Part shown: positions 1 through 9,533 of the stretch, one piece after another
How the letters are laid out: the number at the start of each line of letters is the position of its first letter
Numbering within the stretch: position 1 is the first letter of the stretch
From: Helichrysum umbraculigerum
Taxonomy: Eukaryota; Streptophyta; Magnoliopsida; Asterales; Asteraceae
Reading direction: 5' to 3'
Length of the DNA stretch: 64,000 nucleotides
Assembly (NCBI GenBank): GCA_949592205.1
Contig: CATIUR010000001.1
Coordinates: 264,952,250 to 265,016,249, forward strand
Position numbers and translations under genes: made by a program
The notes under the pieces: generated by a model
Database searches by the model: none
Told to the model about the DNA's origin: nothing
What the model saw: the letters and a program-made list of their open reading frames with translations, nothing else

Positions 1-661
1 ACCGGATTCCCTTGTCGTCCCAGCAACCTGCGATTCTGATCAAACCCTAACATACGGGTTTTATACCCAAATCACCAAAAACACGTTTTTAAACGGTTAT
101 AAACCACTAATAACATTGTATAATCAATATATAACCTTTATAATATGTTTCTAACATCCAATTCTCTCAAATCATCAATTTACCCAAATTTCAATCAAAA
201 TCAAATTCTTAAATACTCAAGAATACTTACTGATTGAAGAATCTAACGTTGGTAATCTGATGATTATGAAGTTTCACGAGAATCACAATTTCCTGATTTG
301 ATTTCTAGATTGATTTGAAGGTTTTCTGAGAGTTTCTGAAGTTTCTAATGAAACTTTCCTAAAATAGAAAGCTAAATATATAGTCGGTTCACAAACCGCC
401 TTCAATTATACGGGTATAATTTAATACCCCATCTCAATCTATTGTCTGGAACCCGAAAACCATTTGCGAGTCCAAACATTTTATTGTACCGTCAACTATA
501 TTAATTTACAACAATTAATAATTCACTTGTCACTTTGGAATATTTAACTCCTATTCCAATTATTTCACTAATTCAAGCAATATTATTTCCAAACACATTT
601 AAATACTAATTTAAATCAAGAAATAATATAAATTAACTAAGTCCATTTCGGGGATGTTACA
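1..661 (-). mobile_element. Partial LTR of a Ty3-type element, 5' end of the minus-strand LTR
   Basis: The stretch ends in GGGGATGTTACA, so on the minus strand it begins TGTAACATCCCC, the TG start typical of plant chromovirus LTRs. Its layout resembles the first part of the LTR at 56286-59550: an AT-rich start, then a CA-rich stretch with CCAAAT and AAACACG words. It abuts a copia reading frame at 662, so it is read as an LTR inserted into that older element. The rest of the LTR and the partner TSD lie left of the window. The family assignment is inference from ends and layout. Confidence 0.55.
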
Positions 662-1167
662 CTTCTGCTACCACCTCTCTTGTTGGGTACACATATGCGG
701 ATTGGGCAGGCTGCCCCTCAACAAGGCGGTCTACTTCAGGTTACTGTGTCTTTTTGGGAGACAATCTCCTGTCTTGGTCTTCTAAGCGCCAGACTATCTC
801 CCGTTCCAGTGCTGAGGCTGAACACCGGGGCGTTGCCAATGTCGTAGCTGAGACTGCATGGCTTCGCAACCTCCTACGAGAGCTACACTCTCCATTGTCC
901 ACTGCAACACTTGTCTACTGTGACAATGTTAGTGCCATATACCTGTCTGCCAATCCAGTTAAACATCAACGGACCAAACATATTGAGATTGACATACATT
1001 TTGTTCGTGACTTGGTTACTGCTGGTCAGGTTCGAGTTCTCCATGTGCCCTCCCGCTATCAGTACGCAGATATTATCACCAAGGGTCTACCTTCAGCATT
1101 ATTTGAAGATTTCAGATCCAGTTTGAGCGTCCGTCTCCCTCCCGCTCCAACTGCGGGGGAGTATTAG
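662..1167 (+). pseudogene. Ty1/copia polyprotein remnant, RNase H C-terminus
   Basis: This open frame translates to the C-terminal part of a copia Pol protein. Visible motifs are YADWAGCPSTRRSTSGYC, then SWSSKRQTISRSSAEAE, a VYCDN segment, and HQRTKHIEIDIHFVRD before the stop at 1165-1167. These are the RNase H hallmarks of plant copia elements. Gag, protease, integrase and reverse transcriptase are missing because an LTR interrupts the frame at 661/662. No stop or frameshift is visible in the roughly 168 remaining codons, so the damage seen here is the insertion. The frame has no start codon of its own and should not be annotated as a host gene. Confidence 0.85.
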
Positions 1168-1341
1168 TCGATTGTATTTTATAGGCTCTCATTTGTATTT
1201 TGGCCCAGCCCATTTGTAGCTATCTAGAACCATCTCTTGTAACCTATATATAGGCATCATGTTTATGGAATAAATCAATCAAGGAATTATACCATTCAAT
1301 AATTGAAGCTAGACGTTGGTTTTATTGAGCCTTTAGTATCA
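1151..1341 (+). mobile_element. Copia polypurine tract and 3' LTR remnant
   Basis: A purine run GCGGGGGAG overlaps the end of the RNase H frame and is the expected plus-strand primer. The sequence after it (from about 1162) has LTR character: an ACCTATATATAGG TATA-like word near 1240 and an AATAAATCAATCAAGG segment typical of copia LTRs. It probably ends near TTTAGTATCA at 1341. The exact ends are uncertain because the start is TATTAG rather than TGTTAG and no matching 5' LTR is in the window. Confidence 0.6.
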
Positions 1342-2674
1342 GTCATGCCTTTCAATCAAGTTTTAATTTGATTATTATTCTAATAAATCAAAGTGCCAAT
1401 ACCCTTGCGGTATGTTAGGAACTTTTCAACCTAGTAGTTGAAGGTTCAAGACTCATGTGAGGTAATTAGTAAATATTCGTGATGGTTGTATATACAACTC
1501 GTTGGATAAGATAAGTAGTGTAGGGTACCCTTACTAAACAAATATTAAAAAAATTCTAATACTATCCAAAGCGAAAAAGTAAGCGATAGTTAAACTTCGA
1601 ATCAAAGCTAAGATATATGAAACTGCTCCTATTAAAACTAAAAACACATAACATGTACTCCAATGCAATGTATTAACATACAATAAAACCCTTGAACAAA
1701 TGAAGATTAAAATCAACCAAAAAATAAATAGTAATATAGTGTATCCCCAAACTAATAATTGTCCTTGAACAAAAATATGAACGGAACATAATAATTTATC
1801 AGTACCACTCCAAATAAAAATAAAATTGTGGAAAACAATATATGAATGCATGCATTTTTGCATTTTTAGAACGAGTCTATTAAAACATTGTATAAATATA
1901 TAGAAGTGCAAGTTATAAATTAGCTTTCCTGTTCTGTCAACAAACTTTTTTAATCCCACATACTTTCTTTTAAAAAGTTGTTACTTTGTTGTAAAAAGGG
2001 CCGAGCCAGATCACCCAAGTTACATGTGTACGTGTTAGCGTTCTCTTCTTAACAACAAATAAGTGACACCAACAACTTAAACTTGCACTAAATTTTGGGC
2101 GTGTCCTATGATCCTATCATAACTGCACTACACTAATAACCGTGTCCAACTTTACTTTATTAGTAGGTATGATCACAATAAAAATCGGGACACATTTGTT
2201 GGCCATTAAAAAAAAAAAAGTTTACTCTTTTACAAACCGTGAATTATTTTCACGCATAGACCACACACCAGAACCAGCAAATCCGTCTTCAAGGGTCATG
2301 GTGGTTGACCGTCTAGAGCCTCCGATTTATGGAGGGCTCAAAAAATTATATACATATGTATTTTTACATATATAATTTGATAAAAAAAATTGATTATCAA
2401 TTAACAAATAAAAGAAAATAGGTTTGATTATGTCAAAGTTGATCGGGTAGTATATGTGTTAAAATGGACGGATACGTGCTCCGGTTCAAAACGGTCTCGG
2501 GTCACAATGGGGCACGGATTGTAACGGGCGCAGTCATACAAGCTCGGGTCTAAACAGGCTTGGGTCTAAACGGACTATTTTAAAAATTTGTCAAAAAATG
2601 TTTTAATTAACAAAAATACCTCAATAAACAACCCATACATTTTTAATTTCCTTATGATTCTTTTATACAATTGA

Positions 2675-2678
<4 letters not shown>
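1342..2678. other. Intergenic, no supported gene
   Basis: AT-rich sequence with scattered short open frames, none with recognisable protein similarity. Around 2465-2575 lies a small GC-richer patch with CGGGTCTAAAC-type words, like the subterminal repeats of the hAT elements elsewhere in the window. It is probably a degraded hAT fragment, but no ends are visible. Confidence 0.6.

Positions 2679-2750
<72 letters not shown>
2679..2750. repeat. (AT)n microsatellite, about 36 units
   Basis: Uninterrupted alternating AT for about 72 bases, followed by an imperfect AGATAT. The length is likely polymorphic and prone to assembly error. Confidence 0.97.
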
Positions 2751-2753
<3 letters not shown>

Positions 2754-2803
2754 TATGTACTTTTGAGGTTTCACACATTTTTACGTGTGTCCATTTATAC
2801 CCA

Positions 2804-3251
2804 CACTACAAAAAAAATCTCATTTTTCCACACTTTTTTCTCCACACTTTTAGAAAGTGTGTAAAACTTATAAGATTTTCCACACTTATATATGTAAGGA
2901 AAAGAAGCTCACACTTAAAAGTGTGGAGAAATAATGACTTTTCAACACTTAAAAGTGTGGAAAAAAATTTGTAACCCATGATTTTTCCACACAAGAGAAA
3001 GTGTGGATAAATTTGGTGTTACAAAAATTTTTTCACACTTTTAAGTGTTGAAAAGTCATCATTTCTCCACACTTTTAAGTGTTAACTTTTTTTCTCCACA
3101 TTTATATATGTGAAGATTGTAGTGATTTCTACAATTATTGATGTAACAAATTTTTCCACATTTATAAATGTGAATAAATTTACATATTTTCCACACATTT
3201 TTAAAAAGTGTGGAAAAAAAAGTGTGAAAAAATGACATATTTGTTGTAGTG
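2804..3251. mobile_element. Non-autonomous CACTA-type element (MITE) with 3-bp TSD
   Basis: The element begins CACTACAAAAAAAATC and ends TTTGTTGTAGTG, the CACTA terminal signature in inverted orientation, and is flanked by the 3-bp TSD CCA (2801-2803 and 3252-3254). The 448-bp interior has no coding capacity. It is built from many copies of CCACACTTTT and its complement AAAAGTGTGG in both orientations, matching the clustered subterminal repeats that CACTA transposases bind. An autonomous partner is not in the window. Confidence 0.85.
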
Positions 3252-3540
3252 CCACTAAGAGAGATGTTAGAGCACAAGGTGTCGAGAAATTGTTTTTACA
3301 GTGTCTTGGTGAGAATGTTGTTGCCGAGGATTTTGTGGTGTGGTAGACAGTGTTCTGGACAATTTTCTCATAATTAATTTTTGTATTTTGATAAATGTGT
3401 GTGTGGAGCAAAACAATAAAAAAGAATAAAAAAAGTTGGAAATCAACGTCCTAAACTAGACGGCATGCGAGGACACTGTCGAGGATTTTGTTGAGAACAC
3501 TGTGACGGTGTGGCAGAACACTGTAACACAGTATTCTCAA

Positions 3541-3833
3541 GGGTTAAGTATTTGTAAATGTATGTAACTATGCGTTGACTTCTTTAGTGTGTACGTAACT
3601 AAATTGACCTCCATTGTATGCACGAAACTATTTATTGTCGTACATTGTATGAATTTTGGTGACTTGTCAACTGGTAAAGATGCCACTTGTCACCTTATAT
3701 TTGATAACACGTCACCAAAATACATACAATGTACGACAATAAATAGTTTCGTACATACAATGGAGGTCAATTTAGTTACGTACACACTAAAGAAGTCAAC
3801 ACATAGTTATATACATTTACAAACACTTAACCC
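3541..3833. mobile_element. Mutator-type fold-back MITE, 9-bp TSD
   Basis: A 293-bp element whose halves are near-complete inverted repeats, from GGGTTAAGTATTTGTAAATG to its complement at the right end. It is flanked by a perfect 9-bp TSD, TATTCTCAA (3532-3540 and 3834-3842). A 9-bp TSD with long terminal inverted repeats is the Mutator (MULE) signature. There is no coding sequence. The transcript of either strand could fold into one long hairpin. Confidence 0.9.
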
Positions 3834-3842
3834 TATTCTCAA

Positions 3843-4837
3843 AGAAAAACGGCGATGAAAATGTTTGCACAGCGTGTGCTCTTATAGTCCAATATCGCCC
3901 ATTATATAAAAGAGAGGAGTCCAATATAGTCCCGTCATCTTACCAAATAGCCAGCCCATAAAAGCCTAAATTTAGAGCTTTGGGTTAAAATTGTCGGCTC
4001 TATGGAGTATATTAAAATATTGAGAGACTATACATACCACTAAGTATGTACAACAATATAGTCTTTTACAGTATGACCTCTCTTTAGTGATTGAATGTTT
4101 TCGTCCATTGCCTCTGAAAACTCAAAGATGACCGAACAGGTATGATTCTTGTACCAGGACGGTATTTATGTGCAACATTGGTACGATTCTTGTACCACGA
4201 TGGAATTTATGTGCAACACCGTATATTTAAGGTCAAATATTGTATGAAATAAACTCTTTAAATTGAGACGATGTAAGAGTTAATTAATTACATATCTCCC
4301 TCTTAAAAATAACCTAAATTACATATTTTCTCAAATATTTACTAAAATCATTACATTGAAAATTTGTATTTTGGAGAAATATGTAATTTACGTATTTTTT
4401 GAGATGGAGATATGTAACTATTATACGGGGGGAAAAGAAGAGAAAACCAAGTAAAATGCAGAATACCACTTACCAAAATAGAAACATAAACTAAAACAAA
4501 ATTTGGAGTAGCGTGTCATCTTTTTCAACTTGGTTTCCAGTTTCCACCCCCATTTGCTTTTGAGCAGTAGTAGTTCATAACTCCCAAAATGAAAAAAGGA
4601 AACTTATGAAACAGAGCTTTTAATGATGTTTCAGGTTCTGATTGCACATTATGTATTACTGGGAATGACACCTACTCAGTGTTATGGAGTTTAAATTGGC
4701 ACCATTTACTATTTACTACACCTCTACAATTCTACATAGTACAATCTTAAACAGTACACTCTATGAGATCATACTTTGGTCTTTAGTTTTAACCAGTTAA
4801 CCTTATTCACTCCAAACTCAGATCTAATAAATTCTTA
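3843..4837. other. Intergenic, nothing recognised
   Basis: AT-rich sequence with no plausible coding region and no clear element ends. Short imperfect repeats such as GGTATGATTCTTGTACCA and GGTACGATTCTTGTACCA occur near 4139-4198. Confidence 0.6.
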
Positions 4838-4845
4838 CCTGTATT

Positions 4846-5186
4846 TAGGCTTGAACAAAAAAACCGGGTATTAAACCCTACCCGGTTTCAAACCCGAAAA
4901 TCCGACCCGGTCAAACCCGGTTTGACCCTACCCGGTTCGGGTTTTTTGAATACCCGGCGGGTACGTACCCGGGTAGGGTTTTTAGAATTCGAAATCGGGT
5001 TGGACCGGGTTGAAATAGGGTCGGGTTGGAAACCCGGTCAAAAACCCGAAACCCGGTCAAATACCCGGTTGAAAACCCGAAAAAACCCGGTTCGGGTTGG
5101 GTCCAACCCGGTTTTTGACTTTTTGACCAAAACCCGATTCGGTTTTTGGGTCGGGTCGGGTGAAAACCCGGTTTTGTTCATGCCTA
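4846..5186. mobile_element. hAT-type MITE, 8-bp TSD
   Basis: A 341-bp element with terminal inverted repeats TAGGCTTGAACA and TAGGCATGAACA (right end complemented) and a perfect 8-bp TSD CCTGTATT (4838-4845 and 5187-5194). The interior is packed with ACCCGG, AACCCGGTT and GTCGGGT words, like the subterminal repeats of the complete hAT element at 14510-18424. The open frame inside it is repeat-derived, not a gene. Confidence 0.92.
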
Positions 5187-5194
5187 CCTGTATT

Positions 5195-6208
5195 GGTTTC
5201 TTGTAATTAACACGCTTACTGAGTTCATAAAATCATATCATGTGACTCATATATAATCCTATGAGTTTTTTTCATGTTCAGAGTATGCGACTTAACGAGA
5301 GTATCCTGAGATCGTTTTTGAAGATATTTACGTAGGAATGTTCTAACCTAAAATGTCTTTTAAGGATATCAGGATGTCTTAACATTAGGGTAGCATATCT
5401 GCATATGATGGTTCGTAACATCAGTGTATTATCCACCAAAACTCCATAATGCTAGTGATTGATCAAGAGTAATCACATATCTTGTTTCTACAAAGCAATA
5501 TTGTACGCTTGTAGCTAACACTTTTAACATTAACATTGTGTGATATTGGCTTTTGAACATTTTAGATTCTTGTCGAATGTACATTAAGATTTTTACTTTT
5601 TAGTGAATAGATTTTGAAGATAAAGTAACATGATACATTATAAAATAAACAGAATAATTGATAGGGTGAAGTTCAGAGGAGAATTGAGTATTTGAAGATT
5701 TAAACCATTAAAAATGTGCTACATGTCACGTAACCAAATTTCACTTTTACCCCATCCACTTTCTTAAGAGACAAAAAGAAGGTAAGAAGAGTAAGAAGAG
5801 AAAGTGAAGGGGTTAAAATGTAAAAATCAAAATAGTGGAAGGGGGTGTGGGGTGAAATTTTTTGTAATGTTGTTGTTTGTTAACTCTAACCCCTATTTTT
5901 TCAAACTAATTACAAAAATACCATCCCTTATATTCATTGATCCAAACCAAAGGATGATCCAATGGTCACAGATAAATCTCCTCCTCAAATACCTCTTCTT
6001 CTATGATCCTCCACCTAATTGATATCATCCCTTTCATATTCCGTTTATTTTATGTTCATTCTAACACGTTCCCTTCAAAAAAAAAAAAAAAAACTCATGG
6101 ACGTAAAATTGAGAATGATTTATATACACTAAAAATTCTCCATATACCACTATTTATGTTTTAAGATGTTACATTGTACAATATTATAAATCATAAATTT
6201 TTGAAGGT
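5195..6208. other. Intergenic, nothing recognised
   Basis: AT-rich, with a poly-A run near 6079-6093. A short open frame near 5804-6022 has no recognisable similarity and no supporting context, and is not annotated. Confidence 0.6.
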
Positions 6209-6211
6209 TTA

Positions 6212-8211
6212 GAGCATCTCCAATGTGCATAAAGTGTACCTTTTTGCACTAAAATAGTGCAAATGTGCAAAAAATGCACTCCAACGTTAGCACTAAACAT
6301 TGCACTACTTTAGTGCAATCAAAAGTCAAAGCCAAAATGCACTATATTTGATGTTGCACTAAATATTATTCACCTTAAAAAATAATATGGGTATTGTTAA
6401 TGACTGCCTTTAGGGCTGTCAATAATGTGCATAAACTGATTGTGCTTTAATTGATATTTATGGAGGTCAACTTAAATTCAGGGGGTCGGAAAGTTTATTA
6501 TGGTATGAGTATAAGTATTAATGCGTGTTTTAAATTCTTATTGACATCCCTTATGGCTGTCGTCATCATTTTCCTAATAATATATATAATAACTAAAATG
6601 TATTCATATTATGTATTAATTACGGTATTCACGTTAAATAATATATATATACTAGATGTAAGCCCGTACGATGCACGATAATTCATTAATAATATTAATT
6701 GATAATTGATATATATACAATAAAAGGTATATAGTACAAAGTATTTTTTTTATGCATAGTAGTTAATATATAAATTACAATAAGGGAAAGAGGAGGCAAC
6801 TACCATATCGTAATTCATGTAATTATATTCCTAAGAGAATCATCTTTTGTAAGGTTTTTTGACTGTTCATACCCCCAACTGTTTAATTTATTTTACGTAC
6901 CATCAACATATACATATTGCCGATTAAATTAAACATTAACGAAAGATATTTTACCCACTTCTTTATTTTCATGTATAATTAATTCACTGATAATAATATA
7001 ATGATTAATTTATAAATTTAATAAAAAGATTGCCACGTGTCATTGTTGCCTACGAACCCGTGCGATGCACGGCAATTTAAATCAAACAATTTTTAATGTA
7101 CAACTCTTGAAAAATCTCAATTTATTACATATAAATATAAGTAATTTGCATAAAACTGAAGCTACTTACAAAGAGATCAAAGCTATTGGAATAAGAACTG
7201 TCATGAATTTTCAATTTTCTATTTGACTCGATTGAACAAATCCAAAGATAAAATAAATCACCCAATGACAAACTACATGAAAGATAGAGGGAATGACCAT
7301 TACTCCGTTGACCATTACTCCGTTAGCTTAAACAAACTGCATGAAAGATAGAGAGAATGATCATTACTCCATTAGCTTAATAAAGGGAAGCATGTAAGCA
7401 GATATATCATCATATTTTAGATACTTAAAAAAAATCAATAATATTGGTTAAAAGTTCTTTTACCTTTAACCAACTTGAATGCTTCCCCGTATTATGCTTG
7501 TGATCAATCTTGATTTTCTGATTTTGTAGATACGATGACAAACTACGTTATCATTTTGTATTGCATCTTGATTCTATTTAAAGAGCATTAAATATTGTAG
7601 CAAATCCTTTTAAGCTATAAAGTGTAGATTAATATATATAAGCTAGCTTCCAATTTATATAGCTGATAAAACATTGCAATCATATTGAAACTCTTGTTGC
7701 AAACGATCTTTATAAATAAAATATAATAATTAAAGGTGACTTTTGATATAATATACAACTCCTAACTATACTATACTTCTATTAAAAAATGCAAATATAT
7801 ACTTTGGGTCTAAATCCAACCCAATTAAATTTTAATAACCGAAAAAATTATAAGAGATTGCCACGTGGCATCTTTGCTTATGTGGCAAATCCTGGAACCA
7901 TCTTTACTACTCGCTTAGTATATACATAGATATATATATATTAACGAAAATGTATTCATATCATGTATTAATTATACATTTGTAGTTAATATTAGTAAGA
8001 TTAATAATAAATATAATGTTTGTTATCATATTTATCAAAGAAATTTCATAATTTTTATAAAACTTTCATTTATAATATTAAAATTTATAAATATAATAAT
8101 TGTTATTATATCTTTTATGATATTAAAATAGTTATATAAAGGTGTTAATGTTGTATTGTAGTGCAATTTGTTATACTAAAATAGTGCATAATGCATACAT
8201 CGGAGATGATC
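6212..8211. mobile_element. PIF/Harbinger-like MITE interrupted by a Helitron
   Basis: The ends are imperfect inverted repeats, GAGCATCTCCAATG on the left and GATCATCTCCGATG (complement) on the right, flanked by TTA on both sides (6209-6211 and 8212-8214), as expected for PIF/Harbinger. Repeated TGCACTA and TTAGTGCAA words occur in both outer parts. The bulk of the 2 kb is the Helitron-like insertion at 6652-7930, so the element proper is about 0.7 kb. It has no coding sequence. Confidence 0.6.
6652..7930 (-). mobile_element. Helitron-like element
   Basis: On the minus strand the segment starts TCTATGTATATACTAAGCG and ends in CTAG, lying between a flanking A and T as Helitrons require. A GC-rich hairpin (CGTGCATCGTACGGGC region) lies about 10 bases inside the CTAG end. 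A second, stronger hairpin end of the same type (CCCGTGCGATGCACGGC) occurs near 7057-7074, and GATTGCCACGTG words recur near 7029 and 7858, so this may be two tandem or nested copies. There is no Rep/helicase coding. Confidence 0.5.
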
Positions 8212-8269
8212 TTACATGTCATAGTAACCATATTAATTTTCAATAGGCTTGAATCAAAACGAATCAAAA

Positions 8270-8564
8270 GGGTTAATTCTTTCGTTATGTATTAAAATTT
8301 ACACTTTTTACTATTGTATGACCCGAACTTTGAAAACTTCTATTGTATGTATTGAACTTGTAAATATCGTCTATTGTATGTATACTTTCCTTTTTGGATA
8401 AAACTAAAATTTAAAAGTTTCCGTTTTTGTCAACGACAAAAAAAAAAGTGTACATACAATAGACGATATTTACAAGTTCAATAAATACAATAGAAGTTTT
8501 CAAAGTTTGACTCATACAATAGTAAAAAAGTGTAAAGTACAATACATAACGAAAAAATAAACCC
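8270..8564. mobile_element. Mutator-type fold-back MITE, 9-bp TSD
   Basis: A 295-bp element from GGGTTAATTCTTTCGTTATG to its complement, with arms of about 120 bases and a perfect 9-bp TSD GAATCAAAA (8261-8269 and 8565-8573). The arms carry ACTATTGTATG and CTATTGTATGTATTGAACTTG words shared with the elements at 37091, 37590, 40133 and 44497, so it belongs to one family. It lies about 970 bases upstream of the IQD start codon. Confidence 0.92.
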
Positions 8565-8573
8565 GAATCAAAA

Positions 8574-9533
8574 TGTGCAAACTTGTATAAAATCAAGGTA
8601 CAAAATTCTGATATACCACTATGTATCTATCTATAACCCTTATAAAAGGTTTAGCTCTTTTGGCTTAAACTTACAAAAAGGGATATGCGAAATACCAAAA
8701 CTAGCCTAAGGTGGACTTCATAATTTGAAAATAGTAGACTATTTTAGCAACATAATAACTCTTTAATAACTATAATTTCAATCATATACATAATACATAA
8801 TAACTAATTAAAAATCGTATCTTTTTATTAATTAAATGATCACTACTTATTCACAAATTTTTATACGTCTAATATACTATACTATTATACTATTATACTA
8901 TATAATATATAGTTAAATTATTGGTATTAATATTCAATCAAAAATACCATTTTGGCCATAGATTTAATTAGTATAACATAAAAAGTGATCCATCACCCAT
9001 TAGTAATATAAAACATAAAAATACTATAATACAAATTGAGCAATCCGTTAAACCTTTGTTCCATCTCAAACATCAAAAATCAAGAATCTATAGCTGAAAG
9101 TTTGGTATATTTGAATATACGGAGTACAAAGGTTTTGAGTGTTCAAAGCAAAAGTGTTGACCACAATTTATCTCCCACTGTTTCTCACACAAAACCCCAT
9201 CCAACCCCACCACCATTTTCATTTTTCAATTACACACACATGACTGACACACACTATCCATCTTTCTCTCATACTCATAAACCATAAAACCATAATTATT
9301 ATTTTTATACATATCTTTCCTTTACAGATAAAAATGCATTGCTTTTGTTTACTTGTTAGGTGCACCTTTACCTCAACCTCACATCATCATCTTTTCTCTC
9401 CAGATCTCTCTTTCCCTCTTCTTTCTGATCCCCTGCTTTTGCTGTAAATGCAGCTTCATTATATTAATATTTACTTTTATTATTATAATTCTTTTTATCA
9501 TCATAAGTTTGTAAATCATTTCAACATCATCTA
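8574..9533 (+). promoter_or_regulatory. Upstream region and 5' leader of the IQD gene
   Basis: AT-rich to about 9000, then a pyrimidine-rich stretch (CTCTCCAGATCTCTCTTTCCC at 9398 onward) leading to the ATG at 9534, typical of a plant 5' untranslated leader. No TATA box can be assigned with confidence because ATAT-rich candidates abound near 8870-8915. Confidence 0.45.

Noticed and set aside
2575..2778. Open frame coding a run of alternating Ile-Tyr.
   Set aside because: Translation of the AT microsatellite.
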